64,000 bases of DNA from Diadema setosum (GCA_033980235.1 CM067070.1:5857544-5921543), one strand, 5' to 3'; shown: positions 1 to 13,900, counted from the stretch's first letter. Translations and numbers: made by a program. The notes: generated by a model from the sequence alone, not told the origin.

Positions 1-335
1 ACATCTTCATGGCGCTATCTTTTTTTTTTCTTTTTTTTTGGTTGGCTATTTTGAATTACGTATCTACGAAATTGGAAGGCAAACGTACACAAAAAATGAC
101 TGCAAAATCTTTGCATAATGTTGTACCCTTTTGCCCTTTTTGCCGTTTTGCTCTTTATTTGTAATACATTTGTTTCAATTAGTGCTCCTTCATTTCACTC
201 ATTACATTTCATCACTTTCCTTTCCAGCTATCCCCTTCTTCATTCCCATATACAAACGTGTAGATTGAATATTATCATTCATGGTGATGATCTCTTCTCC
301 AAGATACTCTGCCCAAAATTTTTTTTATATGTATA

Positions 336-386
<51 letters not shown>

Positions 387-1786
387 GTATTATATAAAAC
401 GTAGAAAGATATTAACAAAACACAGGTTGTAGGCAAACCTCATCTTGTATAATTTTACATTACGTTTGAAAAATCTTTTCAGATTATCTACCGTCAATCA
501 AACAAAATTTAGATGACCAGCCTATTTTTCTCTCCTTTTTTTCTTCTCATCGTATAGACTTCCCTGTTTCATTTAAAAAGCTCATACATGTTCTGTCAAC
601 TGGCTTAAACAGGACCGGTGTTTTATTCTTAGGTTGTTGTTTTTTTTTCTATGTAAGAAATAACGATACTCATTTAGGTTGGTGATTACTTTTTATAATA
701 ATTAAATATATGTCTTGTATCACTGTGTGAAATCTCATTTCACTTGATACATAGTGAATAATCATTATCTTCCCGACATTACGTCGAAGTTGTAAAGGAA
801 TTGTAAGATCGCACAGAAAAATAGCAGCATTAAACCCCGATAATAAACTCACAAATCCACTCGGTGATATCTTGTAAGTATCCAATGAAAACCTATTATA
901 AGTCGCATGATCGAAATTTGTAGGTAGTCACGATTGATAATTTCAGGAAGCAAACTTCTTTATACAGACTTCTTCAGGAGATGGCAGGTAGATCGCGCAA
1001 GCGTGGATTATGCATTTTTATTTGTCTCAAAGAAAGTTAGAAAGATGCAGATTTGTTTGAATATTGAACATATTCCAGGCTCTTGTCAATTTTATGGGAA
1101 TTACTGAAACAGAACCAAGAAATAAACTCAAGTGGACGTTATTCTATTACGAAATTCGACTTTGATAAATCAGTATCACCAATTCTACTTGTAATATTAC
1201 ATCGTTGATGGTTTGCCTAGTGTTGAAATAAAGCCACATGCTTCTGTTACAGACACGCGAGCTTTGTATTTGGATACAAGTAGCGGGGACAAACAAGGTG
1301 TAACAGATTTTCAAATGTTGTATACAATGAATAAACTTCCTTCTGTTTCCAAAATTCATTGACTAGCTATGGTAAGGAATTTTGTGAACAACAGGAAGTG
1401 AAGAGTGGGTTCGTGTGCCTTTGATATCGCCACAATACGAGATTTACTTGGCGTGTCTTACAGTCTTGTAAATGGAAATACTCAAGCCTGTACACAATCC
1501 TCCGATCGATCGCTTTTCATTGAAAGACTTTGAAGGGTTGTGATCAACGGATTACAGTTTCCATAAAAGATTGCCTCCATGAATCAGTAAATTCAAGACA
1601 ATTATGTAGTAGAAATTTGCGACACCCTCGACATAGCCTGGTGCCCAATAATAAAAGACGCTGTTCATTTGAGTTGACGAGGGAACGTACCTATTGACAA
1701 TCGTACAGTACGTGAAGTTCAAACCGCGCGCGCGAACCCAGATAGCGAAGGGAAGCGACATTATTATTCATGAGCGGTCGTTATTC
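1..1786. other. No gene recognised; AT-rich DNA with a (TA)n tract
   Basis: There is a (TA)n microsatellite at about 336-380. Short ORFs on both strands have no recognisable domain. A GTAAGT at 874 follows an open stretch on the plus strand, but it has no LRR pattern and I do not call it an exon. A GCGCGCGCG run lies near 1726. Confidence 0.5.
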
Positions 1787-2026
1787 ATCCAATCAGAAAG
1801 CGGATTCCTACACCGCATACACGGCAATTTAGTCACACCCCCTTAGTAACCCTCGGTTCGGGCTCGATTTTGGAAAACCTGTCCGTCTGTGGGGGTGTTC
1901 GCTCGCCAAAGCAAACCGTCCTAAACGGGTTGAGATTATTGCTGGTATTACTGTATATAGTCCCAACCGACCACTGTATCAAGCATAAATTTCGACATAC
2001 GAATCACCAATTTGTGACATTGCAAA
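1787..2026 (+). promoter_or_regulatory. Putative core promoter and 5' UTR of the LRR gene
   Basis: A CCAATCAG box lies near 1789 and a TATATAG near 1954, about 70 nt before the exon 1 ATG, with no splice acceptor needed between. Motifs this short occur by chance in AT-rich DNA, and a separate upstream noncoding exon is possible. Confidence 0.25.
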
Positions 2027-2105
2027 ATGGATTGTTTCGGGATGCTTGTATTTGCGGCCGTAATCCTGGTGGGGTTGCTGCAATGTAGTTTTGCTTCTTT
2101 GGCAG
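2027..2105 (+). CDS. Exon 1 of the LRR gene: start codon and signal peptide
   Basis: The ATG at 2027 opens 26 codons with a hydrophobic core (LVFAAVILVGLL, residues 7-18) followed by small residues (CSFASLA), a textbook secretory signal peptide; cleavage is likely near residue 23-26. The exon ends with one nucleotide of a split codon before a GTAATT donor (phase 1). The frame can be read past the donor into a (TG)n tract and a poly-Cys stretch, which is intron and not protein. A degenerate second copy of this exon lies at about 2395-2487. Confidence 0.65.
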
Positions 2106-4644
2106 GTAATTTATCCTCAATGCTTTCCTGCATTTTATTTCAAACATTAAGCGTCCAACACCTTGTATGTGTGTATGTGTGTGTGTGTGTGTGTGTGTGC
2201 GTGTTTTTTTTTTTATTTTGTTGCTGCTGCAGTTTTTGTTGTAGTTGTTGTTGTTGTTGTTGCTGCTGCTGCTGTTGCTGTTGTTGTTGTTGTTATTGTT
2301 GTCTTGCTTTCACACTAGCCAGAAACAATCAATGGGGTTTCTTTAATTGAAGGGAATGAAAGTTAAATTAAAGCAACTCTCTACTCTAATGCTTTGGCTT
2401 CTGTTTCGGGGTTCAGTGATTGCTGATGTCAATCATGTTGGGCTTGCCGCATATATAGGTCTTGCTTCTTGTTCAGGTTAGTTATCTTTCAGATTTTTGC
2501 TTGTATTTTATTTCCGATACTAAAATGCCCACCTCCTACTGTATTTGTTTGTTTGTTTATTTCGCATCAGCCACAAAAAAAAAAACAGTCGGATTTATGT
2601 AATTGAATCAAATGAAAGTCATGTTCAAGCCAAATTCCTCTAAAGTGAATTAAGTCACACTCTGGTGAGATTTTGAAACTTTAAGATGTTTTGCGTACTG
2701 CAATGATATTTTAATTTTGTAATCATTCTATAAGAGAAAAGAGCTGAACTTTTGGCATTAAATGTCCATCTTTCCAGCTTTTCCATGTTTTATTTACTTA
2801 ATTTCCCTATTTCAGGACTGGTGCTCGGTGTACAATCAAAGGCTCGTCAAATATTACTGGAGTATATCAATTTTCTTAGGTTAGTTTCTGAAACTACATG
2901 ATTCTATCTTTAATCGTTCCTCTTCATTAATATGCAGGGTTGCACTTTCAGGAACAATTCAGGTATAATTTTATAAAAAGTTGTGGTTTGATAAGAAAAA
3001 ATTATGGCGCTGGGTCTGTACGTACTCTGCACAAAGTACACATGAATATCCCTCATCCAGTTTAAAGCCTTTGCGCGCACTGCACTGCATATTGTTCGAT
3101 GTGTAGAACGTGCGATTATTGGTGCTTTAATTCGTTGATTGTTGTATTTAACTGAAGATAGTTTTAACTTAAATCGACAAGACAAACCCGTCTGTTGCGA
3201 CACGGATTGTCGCCCCGTCACGGATTGTCGTCTGGCGACAATCCGTGACTCTTGTGCAGTCCCCAGATTTTTTACCTCGATGACGACAGTCCTAGGCTGC
3301 GTTTATCAACTTTCCCCTGTTTAAACGGCCTTCGATAGCCCTTTCGATAGCCCTTTCGAAAGCCCTTTCGAAAGCCCTTTCCGTAGCCCTTTTGAGAGCC
3401 CTTTCCAAAGCCCTGACTGCCTGTACTATTAATGTGCCGCTTGTTTTCTAAGAAGGGACGGCGAAAAGCAATTACCATAATAAAGACATATCTTCCTTTG
3501 AGAGTGACGAGTCATGATGCAATGCCAAATGAATCAATTGTCTTCCTATCTGTGAGGCAGCTCCAGTTTGGCACATACTTCAAATATTTCTGAGTGGCGG
3601 CATGCGACTTTGGCTGCGTTTATCAACTCTCCCCTGTTTAAACGGCTTTCGATAGCCCTTTCCAAAGCCCTTTAGAAACGGCTTTCAAAATAATTGCTTT
3701 TATCAACTCTCTTCGCGAACACGATTTTTTTAACTGGCCTGTCACTGCACAGCTGCATTGCGCAATTCGACCAGAGGAGAAGAGGTCATAAGGCGTGCCT
3801 GAAGTACAAGACTACAAAGCCGTTTCAAAACAGCTTTGCGTTTATCAACTTCCAAAAGGCTTTTACAAACAGGTTTCTGAAAACCTGTTTAGGAAAGCTG
3901 TTTGGATCGCCACAAATTTGGGGCTTTCGAAAAGGCTTTCCTAAAGGGCTTTCAAAACAGCTTTGCGTTTATCAACTCGTGAAAATTCCTTGAAAGCTGT
4001 TTGGATAACCTGTTTCTGCCGAGAAAGGAGAGTTCATAAACGCACCCTTTCGTAAAAGGCTTTCCTAAACGGCTTTCAAAACAGCTTTGCGTTTATCAAC
4101 TCGTGAAAATTCCTTGAAAGCTGTTTGGATAACCTGTTTCTGCCGAGAAAGGAGAGTTGATAAACGCACCCTTTCGTAAAAGGCTTTCCTAAAGGGCTTT
4201 CAAAACAGCTTTGCGTTTATCAACTCGTAAAAATTCCTTGAAAGCTGTTTGGATAACCTGTTTCTGCCGAGAAAAGGAGTTGATAAACGCACCCCATAAT
4301 GGCAAAAAAAAAAATTGTTGCGACAGTGATTGTCGCCCCGTCAAGGATTGTCGCCCCGGGCTCGGGGTGGTTGCTCCGGTGTTAAACTTTGGTGGGATGG
4401 GTATGACTTAGTTTGCAGGCACAAACCCTTGTTGGTCGTATGAGGAGTCTGCATGTGCCAAGACTAATACACGCAAAACTGCACTGCAGCCTCTAAAGAA
4501 GCTACAACACAGGACCTATGGGACAGTGCCGAAGTGGTGCATATAGTAGTCTTGGCGCAGACTCCTCTACGACCAACAAGGGTTTGTGCCTGCAAACTAG
4601 GTATGACTGGTAAGTTATGCATATGTGTGTGTGTTTGTGTGTGG

Positions 4645-4675
<31 letters not shown>

Positions 4676-4753
4676 TTGTGAGCTGCATGGTATGTGCTGT
4701 GTATGATTTGTGGTTGCGTACAATAAGTGACTTGTGTGTGAGTTTCCGTATTG

Positions 4754-4792
<39 letters not shown>

Positions 4793-7700
4793 GAGTATAA
4801 TAATACAATAATTATGTAGAAATTGTGCATGTGTGGTGGTTGTATAGTGGTAGTGGTTTGTTTGTCTGTGTGTATGCGTGTGCCCGTGTGCGTAAGTGTG
4901 TATGTAGTATAGTGGCGTATGTTATTATCAAAGGGTATGTGATGGTGCGTGTTTGTGGGCGCAGTTTTGTGCCTCCATGAGTATCTGATACCACAGTCAC
5001 ACAGTACTTTGCGATGGGTTACGTCCGCAGAGGATAGATAGGGATGAGTGAACGCAGGGGGACGCAGCGTGGACGCAGGCATCCGCAGGGACGTATGTAG
5101 ACGTAAATGTCCGTAACTCATCCGTAAAGAAACGCAAAATGATGGCGCCAAGCCTGCGAAATTTTGAAATGTTCAAAATTTCGCAGAGGGATTCTACGGA
5201 TGCAGACTTTCGCAAGTAACCGTAACCAAACGTACTTATCCGTATCTGAACGTAACTATCCGTAGCCTGGACGCAGACCATCCGCAAAAAAATGTTACCT
5301 TCCGTCCGTTTGCGTTCGTTTACGTCCACCGTAAGTATCCGAAAGTAATCGCAAGTTAACGTATATCAACACTTTCGTCCGCTTACGGATATTTGCGGAC
5401 AGTTACGGATGCTGCGGAAGATTACGTCCTTCGACGTTTTCCGTTTTCCACTCGCATTGGAACACAGAGACTAGTGGGAAGCCACACAACTCGTGTTGCC
5501 AAGCTGCAGCGCATTTTAATACCTGAAGGAATGCTATACAGTCGGAGCAGTGGAGAGGCAGAACCGCATGGTCAAATTATGACATTTCTACCACAAATGG
5601 TCATTTTAGGTGGCACCCATATACTCAATGACATCGGTTGACCCTTGGTGCTGATTTTTTTTTCTTGCACTCTTTGAATGTATATTTTTCGAAAAGGCAA
5701 TATTTTGATTAGGGAAAGGGGTGACAGCATTTCATTCACCTTTCTGGCCGGGAAAGGTGTGTGACAGCGATAACTATTTAAAATTCTCTATGTCCATGTC
5801 AAAATTCTTTATGTCAATGGTATGTCAAATTCTTCAAACATCCTCTCTTTTTTATTATTTGCGGATGATAATAATGTGTTTTATCTGATTCTGATTCTGA
5901 TCGATTAACACATGATACTTTAAACTTTGAATTAACGGAGTTACTCCATTGGATAAGAGCGAACAAACTGTCGATAAATTTGCAAAAAACTGCAAGAAAA
6001 AATGCATGCTGTTCAGTAATTCGCTGGAAAATCTACCGAGAAATATTTTCCTGGAAACACGGTCATAGACGAAGTCTCTTCCATCAAATTTCAAGATTTG
6101 ATTCTGGACAATAAACTTACCTGGGGTTTGCATATTGACTAGTATGTATGTCGTGTTATTTCAAGGATTATATGTATTCTAAACAAAGTTAAATTTTATC
6201 TTCCAAAAAATTTACTTCTTAGGTTATATTCTGCTTTGATACTATCTTACTTAAACTATGGTATACCCGCATGGGGAAACACTTTTTCTACTTATACAGA
6301 AAGAATACTATCATTACAGAAAAAAAGCTCTTCGTATCATTTGTCACGAATCGTGGAGAAGTCATACTTATAATTTATTTCACGCAAATAATATTTTGAA
6401 AATTTGACCTTTATCGTTTGCAATATAGGACAATTCATATACACTGTATAAACTCACCAACCATTCTCTCCCCCTTGTGTTTGATTCGATGTTCTTAAAG
6501 AATGAAACTGTTCATGCATATCCAACCCGTCAATCCCATGAATATCATTTGCCTTTGACTAGGACGGTTTTTGCAAAATCTTTATTCTCCTTTTCTGGAC
6601 CAAATTTCTGGAATTCTTTTAATCATAATATCAAAGAAGATTTAATTCTTAATACATTTTCTTTTAAGTTAAAGAATTATTTAAAATCTTCGTATTTTTA
6701 TTTTTATTTTTTTTTACTTTTGATTTTCAAAATCGTTGTTGCGTCGGTAACCTCACTATTCTTTGTTTATCAGCGAGCCTGTGCCTCCAGTGCCCTGGTT
6801 ATGACCCACCATTTCCCTCTCCTCCTCCCCCCCCCCCCCCCCCCACTGTCCACCTCGGACTTCCTACCTTCCTTACTATCTTTCTATCCTCTCATCAATC
6901 TTTCCTTACAAGAGAGCCGCTTTGTGTTTGTTAATGTGAGTTGGTATGCGTGCATGCATGTGGGTATTACTCTGTCTCTGTTTTTTTTACTACCGTTAAC
7001 GGAAATTGTTGTTGTTGTTTGTTGGTATTCTATTTTTTTTTCTGTATGAGGGGACTGCATTCTACAAGCCCTGTTTTTTAGCAGTCCCCTCCATTTCGGG
7101 GAGAAATATGGCACACTCGAATGTAACTTGAAAAAGCTTGGCCAGTCAACAATCCAATTATATCAGTAAAAAGATGAGCCTCGGTACACCTGAAAATGGA
7201 CATATTAACCACTATACAGCTCTACAGGTATCTTGTCAGTAAAATATCAAATTTACTATAGTTCGGGTAGGTCCTATACTATGTTAATACGTATTTTAAT
7301 ACGTGTGCAAACTTCTGAAAATGAAATTGCTTGATAACAGACATGCAGGTATGAAAAATTGGCAGGGATCTTTTACTGTTTCTGTTACCACTGGGAGAAA
7401 TTTAATGGGGCAGTGTTACATTTCTCCCCGCGGCACATGTAAATCCTACTTTGGTCATGATGGTTATCCAATTTCTGTCCAGGTTGTCTCATTTCTCCCC
7501 GCTTGATGTCCCATTCCCCAAAAATTAGGGGTTAAACAAATCATTACTTACACGAAAATGTTTTATAAAGGGGTATCACTTAATGTGACCCTGCACCTCA
7601 AAACAAACAAAAAGTCGCCAGACATGAATTTTTAGTTAAGACCATATTCTGAAAGACCAGACTTTAAGCTTTAAGTTAATGTATAACTCAAATCAAATGG

Positions 7701-10700
7701 ACTCTCCTAACCTATCTAAATATTGGAAAGAAAGCACAAACTCAGGAAAAGTGTGAACTGAGAAAACTGAAGTACATTGTCTATTCAAGCGCTTAATCTT
7801 TAACCAAACCGTGCTGGCTGTGCGATGAATGGGACAAAAAACAGGAAGTAAACCACCAGAGTAACAACAATGAAGGGATTATCAGATTAAACTGAAATTA
7901 AGCATGTCTCATTACCACATTCCCTTCATAATTGATCCCAACTTTCAAAGCAGTAGCACTATCCTTTTCAAAAACTTATCAGAGTTGAAAGCGAAGAGTG
8001 TGGACAAGGTTTCTCAGAAATGAAAAAGGGATTCTAAAGACACACATAATCACACAATTCTACCAAAAATGTTCGAGATAAACTGCTAAAAAAGCACACT
8101 TTCCTGCCCGTTTTATGATACCAAATTTTAACATGATGTAAAAGAAGACCCGCTCTTTCAGAAAATATGAAAAAGTCAAGTTCGGCTAGGTTGACCCATT
8201 TCACTTACTTTCAGTCCTCACGCAAAATCAGTGTGTGCGACTTTATGTTCGTTTTGAGGTGCACGGTCACAAATACTCGTAGTGGGGCAGCTTAGCAAAC
8301 CTATCGTGCACTTTGTGATACAAGCACCAAATTTGGCACAAATGTACATTAACATATTATTGCAAACATTTTCAGATATTGGAGCACTTGGAATTCTCTC
8401 TTTATGTCCGCCATATTGGATTTTAAAATGGTCACCATTTGAAATCTACAGTTGCGATTACATTATCTCTGGGTCTAATGGTGCTATTGACCTGACTCTG
8501 GTGTGTTCCGTGATTTACGCCCATGCTTTGGGGCAACAGCTCAGTTTGAAAGGCATCAAACATTTACATTTTTTTCGCCTGCGGATTCGTTCAACAATGA
8601 TTGAAAAAAAAATCCCATGGCAAACCGTCGGTTTTTTCTCTCACTAAAACAGTCTATTGCTAAAGTTCGTCTCCAGGTTTTATTATGTGCATAAGTTTGT
8701 AAAGTGACCACAAAGTGTTCATTAAACTTCGAGATATTAGTTTTTGCGCCATGTGATACTTGAACAATGTAATAAAATATCTTGCAAGAGCTTATTTATG
8801 TCTGCCGATACATCTGCTGTAGTTTTTTTTTTTTTTTTGCGTTTTGTATTTTTACTTCTACATTATGTCGTGATCAGGCCTTGTGAGAAAAATAGGCTCC
8901 TATGAAATCGGAATGTGAGAAAATAACATAGAATAGATGGAAAATTAGCGGTTTGCTTCGACTTTGGCTGCGTTTATCAACTTTCCCCTGTTTAAACGGC
9001 TTTCGATAGCCCTTTCGATAGCCCTTTCGATAGCCCTTTCGAAAGCCCTTTCCGTAGCCCTTTCGAGAGCCCTTTCCAAAGCCCTGACTGCCTGTACTAT
9101 TAATGTGCCGCTCGTTTTCTAAGAAGGGACGGCGAAAAGCAATTACCATAATAAAGACATATCTTCCTTTGAGAGTGACGAGTCATGATGCAATGCCACA
9201 TGAATCAATTGTCTTCCTATCTGTGAGGCAGCTCCAGTTTAGCACATACTTCAAATATTTCTAAGTGGCGGCATGCGACTTTGGCTGCGTTTATCAACTC
9301 TCCCCTGCTTAAACGGCTTTCGATAGCCCTTTCCAAAGAAACGGCTTTCAAAATTGTTACGTTTATCAACTCTCTTCGCGAACACGATTTTTTTAACTGG
9401 CCTGTCACTGCACAGCTGCATTGCGCAATTCGACCAGAAGAGAAGAGGTCATAAGGCGTGCCTGTAGTACAAGACTACAAAGCCGTTTCATAACAGCTTT
9501 GCGTTTCAACTGATTGACAAATTGCCCTACATCGACGTAAATAAGCACTGAATTGATCAGTGTTTTAGTAGTAGCCATGATAAAAAATCATGGGCGTACA
9601 TACTCGAGCAGGATTCGAACCTACGACCTCCTGATCACCGGACAGGCGTCATCTCCACTAGACCACCGAGCTTTCGCCCGACAGCAAGTGTTGGTTCAAA
9701 TCCTTATAGCATGCAGCGGGTACTGCTTTGTTATTCAAATTCATGAAATTCTTCCGCCGAGATGTTTTCATTGCAACTGATTGACAAATTGCCCTACATC
9801 GACGTAAATAAGCACTGAATTGATCAGTGTTTTACGTCGATGTAGGGCAATTTGTCAATCAGTTGCAATGAAAACATCTCGGCGGAAGAATTTCATGAAT
9901 TTGAATAACAAAGCAGTACCCGCTGCATGCTATAAGGATTTGAACCAACACTTGCTGTCGGGCGAAAGCTCGATGGTCTAGTGGAGATGACGCCTGTCCG
10001 GTGATCAGGAGGTCGTAGGTTCGAATCCTGCTCGAGTATGTACGCCCATGATTTTTTATCATGGCTACCACTAAACACTGATCAATTCAGTGCTTATTTA
10101 CGTCGATGTAGGGCAATTTGTCAATCAGTTGCAATGAAAACATCTCGACGGAAGAAAATCATGAATTTGAATAACAAAGCAGTACCCGCTGCATGCTATA
10201 AGGATTTGAACCAACACTTGCTTTCGGGCGAAAGCTCGGTGGTCTAGTGGAGATGACGCCTGTCCGGTGATCAGGAGGTCGTAGGTTCGAATCCTGCTCG
10301 AGTATGTACGCCCATGATTTTTTATCATGGCTACTACTAAAACACTGATCAATTCAGTGCTTATTTACGTCGATGTAGGGCAATTTGTCAATCAGTTGCA
10401 ATGAAAACATCTCGGCGGAAGAATTTCATGAATTTGAATAGCTTTGCGTTTATCAACTTCCAAAAGGCTTTTACAAACAGGTTTCTGAAAACCTGTTTAG
10501 GAAAGCTGTTTGGATCGCCACAAATTTGGGGCTTTCGAAAAGGCTTTCCTAAAGGGCTTTCAAAACAGCTTTGCGTTTATCAACTCGTGAAAATTCCTTG
10601 AAGGCTGTTTGGATAACCTGTTTCTGCCGAGAAAGGAGAGTTGATAAACGCACCCTTTCGTAAAAGGCTTTCCTAAAGGGCTTTCAAAACAGCTTTGCGT

Positions 10701-10928
10701 TTATCAACTCGTAAAAATTCCTTGAAAGCTGTTTGGATAACCTGTTTCTGCCGAGAAAAGGAGTTGATAAACGCACCCTATGTCTCCTTCACTTCTTTAC
10801 ACTAAACAGTTCAAAAATTGAAAAAATAATGACAATATACTAGCCAGCGGAATTCGTTTGTGTAAGATTGTGTATGTGAGAGTATTTATTTGTGCGTATA
10901 GAAGTATATGTTTATACCAAAAGTGGGT

Positions 10929-10962
<34 letters not shown>

Positions 10963-13900
10963 TAACTTCATTGGGCGAGACAACGTAGGATTATACTGTT
11001 TAAGGGCTTTGCAGCATTGTTGGAACCCCCTTATAATGATAGATGATAGTAGTAGTAGTAATAATAATGATAATAATAATAACAATAACGAAAATAATAC
11101 TGAATAATAAAAACAATTTCCCATAGGCCTACTAGGCTCTTAGCTGGTTTATCATTCCTCTGAACAGACAGATTACGCCACTGCACTTGAATGAAACTCA
11201 GAATAATGAGAGTGCTCTAATCTTTTTAAAATACAATTCATAAAACATTTTTCAAATCTGCAGTTTGGATTTTATAATTCGATAAATACAGTTTGCTCTG
11301 GCTAGGTTATCATTCAAAACCTCTGCCATTTTTACCCCTGCCATTTTTACCCCTGCCATTTTCACCCCTGCCATTTTTACCTCTGCCATTTTTACCTCTG
11401 CCATTTTTACCCCTGCCATTTTTAACTCTGCCATTTTTAACTCTGCCATTTTTACCTCTGCCATTTTTACCCCTGCCATTTTTACCTCTGCCATTTTTAC
11501 CTGGCACTCGAAAGGTAACCCCCTCCCAACATACACCCCCCCCCCCCGAACCGATACCATGTTCCTTCCTGATGAAACGACTTCCCAATGTTGATAAGTA
11601 AGATATAATGGACAGTATGCAGAAAAGCAGCATCCGCCTGCACGCAAGCACCACTCCGAATGTATAAACAAATCAGCCATACTCATCAAAGTCAAAGCTG
11701 CTGATAAAATCAATATCAACGCTTATGCCAGCAACAGCTTACAAGGTATATCTGCCCACGCCCAGCTAAAAAACACATACGCAAAAAGCTGACATAATAG
11801 GCAAATTCTTCCATCATACACACACACACACACACATACACACACACACGCACGCACAAACGAACACTAAGTTATTATGTGTGCGCGCACATACCACACT
11901 TCCTTGAAACCTCACCATGACTTTTTACATGACATGTTTGCATGGATGTAGCCACGTAAGTTATGTGTTAGTATTTCAATGACTATGTCCAGAACGATAT
12001 TACCCAGCAAAATGTGCTTCGAGGGCGGGCGACAATACATGTCGCAAGCCCTCGTCACGGATTGTCGCCAGACGACAATCCGTGCCGCCAACACCGTCAA
12101 GGATTGTCGCCCCCGAGTCGGAGGTGACAATCCGTGTCGCAACACCCGTCTCCTCTTCATGGCCACAGATAGATCAATACATTCATCTTTGAAGTGTTCC
12201 GAGCATACCAAGGAATGTTCTACACGCAGATATTTGGCATTCTGCGCGAAATGAACCCGTCCACTCTCATCGGGTTGCACTGTCAATTTTGAAAAATAAA
12301 AGTGAGCCAGAACACGTCTGATTGTTTTTTGTTCGGCCTTATATTAGTTTAGCACATAAAACTAATTAGTTTGGTGGTCCCTTTCTACTGCAGAAATCGG
12401 CACACATCTTACTAAAACTGCTTTTTTACCAAAAGAAAAATATAATAATAATCCTCCAGTAACATCTTTCATGTACATGGAATAGTCGCATGCTGCATGA
12501 ATGGTGTATATTTTGGCTCGGTCGATGCGTGCCAGCTGTGATGTTTCCTTCAGACGTCTCTGCATGAAATTAGATCGGAAGCCGATTTCCCGTTTTTGGC
12601 GAGGAAACGCTCTCTGGAGCTATTGCTATTTCATCGTCTATAGTAGAAGGCAAATGTTCTACGGCAGATCTAGAGAGTTTATCTTTCGCCAAAAGATTGA
12701 AACAGTCTGAAATTTTCAAAAAATTGCAATTCCTCTTCAACTGATTAGTACACACACGAAGGCACTTAGCCTCCATACGCGTAATAACTGTACATTCTGC
12801 TCGTTTTAGGATACACTTTTTCATATGAATGCACCTCGACATTCGCTCCATTAACTTCTTGAAGGAGGTCATACTTAGAACTTGAGGTTATAAATGTTGA
12901 TTTATAAAGATGGTGACAAATACGACGTTTAGGCCATGCTCAACTTACGCAGTATCTAGACATTTCCATGATATAGCGTGATGTTGATGTTCCATGAAAA
13001 CATGCGTCGTGAAAATGATATAATCTCCTCTTGTGTGTCTCCCGAACATATCTAGTTTCATTTCTTTCCCAGAAATGATCGACAAAAGATATGGGGTACA
13101 AGTTACAATAACATTAGATAAAATAACACTCTTCTAGGGTTGAACATAATCCTATTACAGTGTGTTTCACTGGAAATGTTAACGAGGATGTAGATATACC
13201 GGGGAAAATGAAGTCATTTTGATCCAATTCATTCAACTCACCCAATGTGTTTATTTGTTTGGTTTTATATAGCATACATATGTGACCCGCTACAACAAAA
13301 AGATCCTACAGTCGATGACGGGTGAGCCAAGAAAATTGAATTTGAAGTCAGATCATCAAAATCTGTCAAAATGTTTAGATTCCAGTTTTTGACATAACTT
13401 TGTAGTCTAATGTATCTTCTATCATCTGCCACAATTTCAAGGCTATAATGATAAAAAGGAAAGGAAAGAAAATAAAATTTTGGGGGGCCATGATCCCCCG
13501 ACTTTCGGATCCTTTTGTTGCAGCGGGTCACATACATTATGATTTTTGTTTTACTATTTTTTTTTTCCTGCGGATGTCATCTTGTATCTTTGACACAACT
13601 ATTTGCTGTTGCTGTAGTTGTTATGTTCTCTCTCTCTCATGTTGAAAAGGAAGCATTCAGTTCTAATTTCCAACACAGTTGCGTTAGAGTGTGAAAGTAC
13701 CAAGTGGGAAGCAGAGTAAAATGAAAAATAATGCGAAAGCCTAGTTACGCCTGATATTAATGATCATAACTTTTCTGAAATGTATTGCCACGTAGATCTG
13801 TGCCCTGGTGTGCGCCTAGCAAATGGGACTAAGGCATTCAACTGCTCGTGAGTATTAGGATAGATATAATTCACTATATTCTTGCACCCGTCAATGCTTG

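Larger units (their letters stand above)
9507..10439. mobile_element. tRNA-derived SINE-like array, three units, one inverted, with 12-bp target duplication
   Basis: Three units of about 260 bp, each with a tRNA-like part: the first on the minus strand, the next two on the plus strand in tandem. The junction of units 1 and 2 (about 9776-9868) is a near-perfect palindrome. The insert is flanked by AGCTTTGCGTTT at 9495-9506 and 10440-10451, and the same host sequence is present once and uninterrupted near 3830-3845 in the sister element. A 12-bp duplication suggests LINE-type integration. Confidence 0.7.
8966..10777. mobile_element. Second composite foldback element, interrupted by a SINE array
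   Basis: The same ends and internal order as 3295-4293, with very high similarity, but split at 9495-9506 / 10440-10451 by a 933-bp insertion. Left part 8966-9506, right part 10440-10777. Near-identity of the two copies suggests recent activity or duplication. Confidence 0.7.

Noticed and set aside
670..885. Possible exon ending at the GTAAGT at 874, and the minus-strand 71-residue ORF
   Set aside because: The open stretch has no LRR pattern or other domain and the phase or partner exon is unclear; it lies upstream of the signal peptide.
2027..2350. 107-residue ORF with long poly-Cys run after the signal peptide
   Set aside because: After residue 26 it reads through a GTAATT donor into (TG)n and (TGC)n microsatellites; only the first 79 nt are kept as exon 1.
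3272..3478. Lys/Gly-rich ORF (also at 8874-9149)
   Set aside because: It is produced by 12-nt repeat units inside the foldback elements.
4464..5151. Several Thr/His- and Cys/Val-repeat ORFs
   Set aside because: They are translations of CA/TG dinucleotide repeats on both strands.
9601..10304. Three functional tRNA genes
   Set aside because: The anticodon loop lacks T33 and stems are imperfect; the copies are embedded in a repeated 260-bp unit.
11252..11719. 155-residue ORF of repeated KMAEV/KMAGV
   Set aside because: Shadow of the 15-bp minisatellite.
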